Assembly (NCBI RefSeq): GCF_035918395.1
Contig: NZ_CP142362.1
Coordinates: 4,129,501-4,193,500 of the forward strand
DNA from: Mycolicibacterium sp. ND9-15
GTDB lineage: Bacteria; Actinomycetota; Actinomycetes; Mycobacteriales; Mycobacteriaceae
Direction of reading: 5' to 3'
Length of the DNA: 64,000 nt
Below, piece after piece: positions 60,922-64,000 of this stretch. Each line of letters begins with the position of its first letter. Position 1 is the first letter of the stretch. The position numbers and the translations under genes were made by a program. The notes under the pieces are model-generated. The model had not been told where the DNA came from and did not search any database. It saw only the letters and a program-made list of their open reading frames with translations.

Positions 60922-61131
60922 ATGCGAGGTGGCGGAATTCTCGGCGTTCTGGTGCTCGTCTGGTTGCTGATCGGCGCATTCGCCGCGTACCAACGCGGCT
61001 ACTTCCAGACCAGTGAAACCAATTGCGCAACAGCGGGAAGCATCGCTTTGACGGTCGTCGTCGGTCCGCTGAACTATGCGGGCGTCAACCCCAAGGTGGA
61101 AAACTGCGATCTGCCCGAACCCAGCCAGTAA
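60922..61131 (+). CDS. Small membrane protein, 69 residues
   Basis: One N-terminal membrane helix (GILGVLVLVWLLIGAFAAY, residues 5-23), a short loop with Cys35, a second hydrophobic stretch (SIALTVVVGPLNYAGV) and a polar tail with Cys62. A strong AAAGGAGG ribosome-binding site precedes the ATG, so the gene is clearly translated. It is followed 34 bp later by another small membrane protein, and the two are probably co-transcribed. Function unknown. Confidence 0.8.
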   Translation: MRGGGILGVLVLVWLLIGAFAAYQRGYFQTSETNCATAGSIALTVVVGPLNYAGVNPKVENCDLPEPSQ

Positions 61132-61165
61132 TCCACTGGCGATTGCTGATTCGAAAGGAATACAC

Positions 61166-61321
61166 ATGATTATCCTCGGAGCGATCCTGCTCATCCTCGG
61201 CCTGATCTTCGGGATCAATATCCTGTGGACCATCGGGATCATCCTCATGGTCATCGGCGCGGTGTTCTGGATTCTGGGATCCATGGGCCGCCCTGTCGGC
61301 GGCAGGCGAGCCTGGTACTAG
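61166..61321 (+). CDS. DUF6131-like small membrane protein, 51 residues
   Basis: A 51-residue protein consisting almost entirely of two membrane helices (ILGAILLILGLIFGI and ILWTIGIILMVIGAVFWIL) and a short basic C-terminus (RPVGGRRAWY). GAAAGGAA precedes the ATG at 61166. The pattern matches the small actinobacterial DUF6131 proteins, sometimes linked to stress operons. Function unknown. Confidence 0.8.
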   Translation: MIILGAILLILGLIFGINILWTIGIILMVIGAVFWILGSMGRPVGGRRAWY

Positions 61322-61325
61322 ACGC

Positions 61326-61958
61326 TCAAGTCTCCCCAGCGGCCGGGGTCAGCGCCGCGACCGTCATTGTCTTCAAGACGGTTCGCGGGCTGGCCTCGGC
61401 CGTTTTTGCGCTACCCGGTTTGAGCGCGTGCGGCGTTGAGTTCAGCAGCCCGAACGTCGCGTGCGCCATCAGCCGGGCGTCGGCCTCCGCGAGCGACTCG
61501 TTGACCCGTCGCAGCACGTCCACCCAGATCTCGACGTATTGGCGTTGCGCCTTGCGCACCTGACGCTTGGCCGAGGGGGGCAGATTGCCGAGGTCACGGT
61601 CCTGGATGCGGATGAGGTCGGACTCTTCGAGCGCGAAGTCCAAGTGAAAGTCGATCAGAGCGTCCAGCGCCGACGCGGGATCGTCGGCGCTGGCGACGAC
61701 CTCCATCGCGCCCGCCAGCAGCCGGGTGCTGATCCCGACCAGCAACTCGACCAGCAACGCCTCCTTGTTGGGGAAGTGACGGTAGATCGCCGGTCCGCTG
61801 ACTCCGGCCGCCGCGCCGATATCCTCCAGCCGCACCGCCAGATAGCCCCGCTCCGCCACCAATCGCTCCGCTGCGGCGATCAACTGGGAGCGGCGATCCG
61901 ATTTCGCCTTGCTGCGTCGGGTGGTAGCAGGCACCGGGGAGACCGGAGTAGGGGACAC
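61326..61958 (-). CDS. bkaR: TetR family repressor, BkaR-like
   Basis: A 210-residue TetR regulator with the helix-turn-helix at about residues 25-70 (AAAERLVAERGYLAVRLEDIGAAAGVSGPAIYRHFPNKEAL) and an all-helical ligand domain. It is divergent from accD1 with two similar palindromes between them. By position and neighbours it corresponds to Rv2506 (BkaR), the repressor of the branched-chain keto-acid operon. GTG start with GGGAGG upstream. The symbol rests on synteny and general similarity. Confidence 0.82.
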   Translation of the reverse strand: MSPTPVSPVPATTRRSKAKSDRRSQLIAAAERLVAERGYLAVRLEDIGAAAGVSGPAIYRHFPNKEALLVELLVGISTRLLAGAMEVVASADDPASALDALIDFHLDFALEESDLIRIQDRDLGNLPPSAKRQVRKAQRQYVEIWVDVLRRVNESLAEADARLMAHATFGLLNSTPHALKPGSAKTAEASPRTVLKTMTVAALTPAAGET

Positions 61959-61987
61959 CGCGCCTCCCGCCAGCTGTAGACAACTCG

Positions 61988-62028
61988 GTTAATCGTGACT
62001 AACATACCATGGGTTATTCGTCATTAAC
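61988..62028. promoter_or_regulatory. Tandem pair of operator-like repeats
   Basis: Two 16-bp elements, GTTAATCGTGACTAAC (61988-62003) and GTTATTCGTCATTAAC (62013-62028), agree at 13 of 16 positions and each is an imperfect palindrome with GTTA/TAAC ends. They are 25 bp apart and lie between the TetR gene and accD1, so the repressor probably binds both. Confidence 0.6.
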
Positions 62029-62048
62029 TCAACTGAACGGGTTCACCG

Positions 62049-63599
62049 ATGGCATCGCGGCCTTCACATCGCGAGCAGCATCTCGCGCTGGTAGACGAAC
62101 TGCGTTCGAAGCTCGCCGCCGCAGCGCTCGGCGGCCCCGAGCGCGCCCGCGAGCGTCATGTCAGCCGCGGCAAGTTGTTGCCGCGCGACCGGGTGGACGG
62201 CCTGCTGGACCCGGGCAGCCCGTTCCTGGAACTGTCCCCGCTGGCCGCCGACGGCATGTACGACGACGAGTCCCCGGGCGCGGGCATGATCACCGGGATC
62301 GGCCGTGTTTCCGGGCGCGAATGCGTGATCGTCGCCAACGACGCTACCGTCAAGGGCGGCACCTACTACCCGATCACGGTCAAAAAGCATCTGCGCGCCC
62401 AGGAGGTCGCCGGCCAGAACCGGCTGCCCTGCATCTATCTGGTCGACTCCGGCGGGGCGTTCCTGCCCCGCCAGGACGAGGTGTTTCCGGATCGCGACCA
62501 CTTCGGCCGCATCTTCTACAACCAGGCCAACCTCTCAGCCGAGGGCATTCCGCAGATCGCGGCCGTGCTGGGGTCCTGCACTGCCGGCGGCGCGTACGTT
62601 CCCGCGATGAGCGACGAGGCGGTGATCGTGCGCGACCAGGGCACCATCTTCCTCGGCGGGCCACCGTTGGTGAAGGCCGCAACCGGTGAGGTGGTCACAG
62701 CCGAGGAACTCGGCGGCGGCGATCTGCACTCCAAAACCTCCGGTGTGACAGATCATTTGGCCCACGACGACCGCGATGCGCTGCGCATCGTGCGGCGCAT
62801 CGTCGCCACCCTGGGCCCCCGCGAGCCGCTGCCGTGGGAGCTGCGCCCGACTTTGGAGCCGGTGGCCGATCAGACCGAGCTCTACGACGTGGTGCCGGTC
62901 GACTCGCGGGTGCCCTACGACGTGCACGAGGTTGTCACGCGCATCGTGGACGGCGGCGAATTCGCCGAGTTCAAGGCCGAATACGGCGCCACCCTGGTGA
63001 CCGGATTCGCCCGGATCCACGGCCATCCGGTGGGCATCATCGCCAATAACGGCGTGCTGTTCAGCGAATCAGCGCTCAAGGGCGCACATTTCATCGAGCT
63101 GTGCGATAAGCGGAACACACCACTGGTCTTCCTGCAGAACATCTCCGGCTTCATGGTCGGTCGCGACTACGAGGCGGGCGGCATCGCCAAGCACGGCGCG
63201 AAAATGGTCACCGCGGTGGCGTGCGCGCGGGTGCCGAAGCTGACGGTGGTGATCGGCGGCTCGTACGGGGCGGGTAACTACTCGATGTGCGGGCGTGCGT
63301 ATTCGCCGCGCTTCCTGTGGATGTGGCCCAATGCCAGGATCTCGGTGATGGGTGGCGAGCAAGCCGCATCGGTACTGGCGACCGTGCGCGGTGAAATGAC
63401 CGCCGAAGAAGAGGAGGACTTCAAGGCGCCGATTCGTGCGCAGTACGAGTACCAGGGCAATCCGTACTACTCGACCGCGCGGTTGTGGGACGACGGTGTC
63501 ATCGACCCCGTGGACACGAGAACGGTGCTCGGGCTGGCGCTTTCGGTCGTCGGTCAGGCTCCGCTCGAGTCGATTTCCTACGGTGTCTTCCGGATGTGA
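62049..63599 (+). CDS. accD1: Acyl-CoA carboxylase beta subunit AccD1 (carboxyltransferase)
   Basis: A 516-residue biotin-dependent carboxyltransferase of the methylcrotonyl-CoA carboxylase type. The acyl-CoA oxyanion-hole segment is GSCTAGGAYVPAMSDE near 178-193 and the carboxybiotin-binding segment GGSYGAGNYSMCGRAYSPRF near 404-423; the N-terminal GKLLPRDRVDGLLDPGSPF is characteristic. With AccA1 it carboxylates a branched acyl-CoA in leucine catabolism. It starts 21 bp after the second operator repeat and overlaps accA1 (TGATG). Confidence 0.95.
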   Translation: MASRPSHREQHLALVDELRSKLAAAALGGPERARERHVSRGKLLPRDRVDGLLDPGSPFLELSPLAADGMYDDESPGAGMITGIGRVSGRECVIVANDATVKGGTYYPITVKKHLRAQEVAGQNRLPCIYLVDSGGAFLPRQDEVFPDRDHFGRIFYNQANLSAEGIPQIAAVLGSCTAGGAYVPAMSDEAVIVRDQGTIFLGGPPLVKAATGEVVTAEELGGGDLHSKTSGVTDHLAHDDRDALRIVRRIVATLGPREPLPWELRPTLEPVADQTELYDVVPVDSRVPYDVHEVVTRIVDGGEFAEFKAEYGATLVTGFARIHGHPVGIIANNGVLFSESALKGAHFIELCDKRNTPLVFLQNISGFMVGRDYEAGGIAKHGAKMVTAVACARVPKLTVVIGGSYGAGNYSMCGRAYSPRFLWMWPNARISVMGGEQAASVLATVRGEMTAEEEEDFKAPIRAQYEYQGNPYYSTARLWDDGVIDPVDTRTVLGLALSVVGQAPLESISYGVFRM

Positions 63600-64000
63600 T
63601 GATGGCTGAAACCCTGACCTTCCACACCGTCCTGGTCGCCAACCGGGGCGAGATCGCCGTCCGGGTCATCCGCACGTTGCGCGCCATGGGGATACGTTCG
63701 GTCGCGGTGTTCAGCGACGCCGATGCCGGCGCCCGCCACGTCGCCGAGGCCGACATCGCGGTGCACATCGGCCCGTCCGCGGCCCGGGAGAGCTACCTCA
63801 ACATCGACGCGGTGGTCGCCGCGGCCCGACGAACCGGTGCCCAGGCCGTTCATCCCGGCTACGGATTCCTCTCGGAGAACGCACAATTCGCCGCGGCCCT
63901 GCGAGACGCCGGTATCGTGTTCATCGGCCCGCCGGTCGGCGCGATCCAGACCATGGGCGACAAGATCGCGGCAAAGGCCGCGGCGTCGGCGTTCGGGGTG
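63599..64000 (+). CDS. accA1: Biotin carboxylase subunit AccA1, 3'-truncated by window end
   Basis: The first 134 codons of an acetyl/propionyl/methylcrotonyl-CoA carboxylase alpha subunit (full length about 650 residues). Visible are the biotin-carboxylase N-terminal Rossmann fold (VLVANRGEIAVRVIRTLRAMGIRSVAVFSD), YLNIDAVVAAA, HPGYGFLSEN and FIGPPVGAIQTMGDKIAAK. The ATP-grasp and biotinyl domains lie outside the window. Two in-frame ATGs (63599 and 63602) are possible; the first overlaps the accD1 stop. Confidence 0.95.
   Translation, partial: MMAETLTFHTVLVANRGEIAVRVIRTLRAMGIRSVAVFSDADAGARHVAEADIAVHIGPSAARESYLNIDAVVAAARRTGAQAVHPGYGFLSENAQFAAALRDAGIVFIGPPVGAIQTMGDKIAAKAAASAFGV

Overview
The window is high-GC actinobacterial DNA, almost certainly from an environmental, fast-growing Mycobacterium (Mycolicibacterium). 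The evidence is a type I fatty acid synthase followed by acpS, a complete yrbE-mce operon with Mce-associated proteins, a mycofactocin-type dehydrogenase, MmpS-like secreted proteins and many leaderless genes. The right half keeps the gene set known around Rv2501-Rv2524 in M. tuberculosis: fas, acpS, an M20 peptidase, bcp, a DUF3618 protein, tRNA-Lys, ldt, tRNA-His, orn, a HerA-type ATPase, an SDR, an Atg22-like transporter, a TetR regulator and accD1/accA1. No insertion sequence, phage or CRISPR array was seen.

Region 1 (1-1.4 kb) holds the 3' part of an amidase and a secreted protein. Region 2 (about 1.4-34.4 kb) is an uptake-and-catabolism island built around an mce transporter. A leftward operon encodes SDR, mycofactocin-type SDR, [3Fe-4S] ferredoxin and cytochrome P450. 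A divergent rightward operon encodes aldehyde dehydrogenase, CaiB-type CoA transferase, a degenerate thiolase/OB-fold protein, an SCP-x type thiolase, YrbEA/B and MceA-F. Further right lie a second P450 with a divergent TetR regulator, a thiolase-like protein paired with a zinc-ribbon DUF35 protein, SnoaL-like, SDR and VOC proteins, a hemerythrin, a crotonase, two acyl-CoA ligases (one FadD3-like), an amidohydrolase and two Mce-associated membrane proteins. Together these suggest import of a hydrophobic, branched or cyclic compound, P450 and dehydrogenase oxidation of a terminal carbon to an acid, CoA activation and C-C cleavage. The substrate cannot be read from sequence, and no acyl-CoA dehydrogenase gene lies in the island. 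Several of its promoters share an inverted repeat built around the -10 box, which suggests one regulon.

Region 3 (34.4-38.4 kb) has a degenerate IspD-like protein with an internal tandem repeat, an intact IspD-like cytidylyltransferase facing it, a ChaB-like protein, an MFS transporter and a 750-bp gap with palindromes upstream of fas. Region 4 (38.4-64 kb) is core mycobacterial chromosome: fatty acid synthesis (fas, acpS), peroxide defence (bcp), cell-wall cross-linking (ldt), RNA turnover (orn), two tRNAs, and the start of an acyl-CoA carboxylase operon facing its likely TetR repressor.

Start codons were moved inward from the longest frame wherever a Shine-Dalgarno sequence, a stop/start overlap or a leaderless -10 box supported it.
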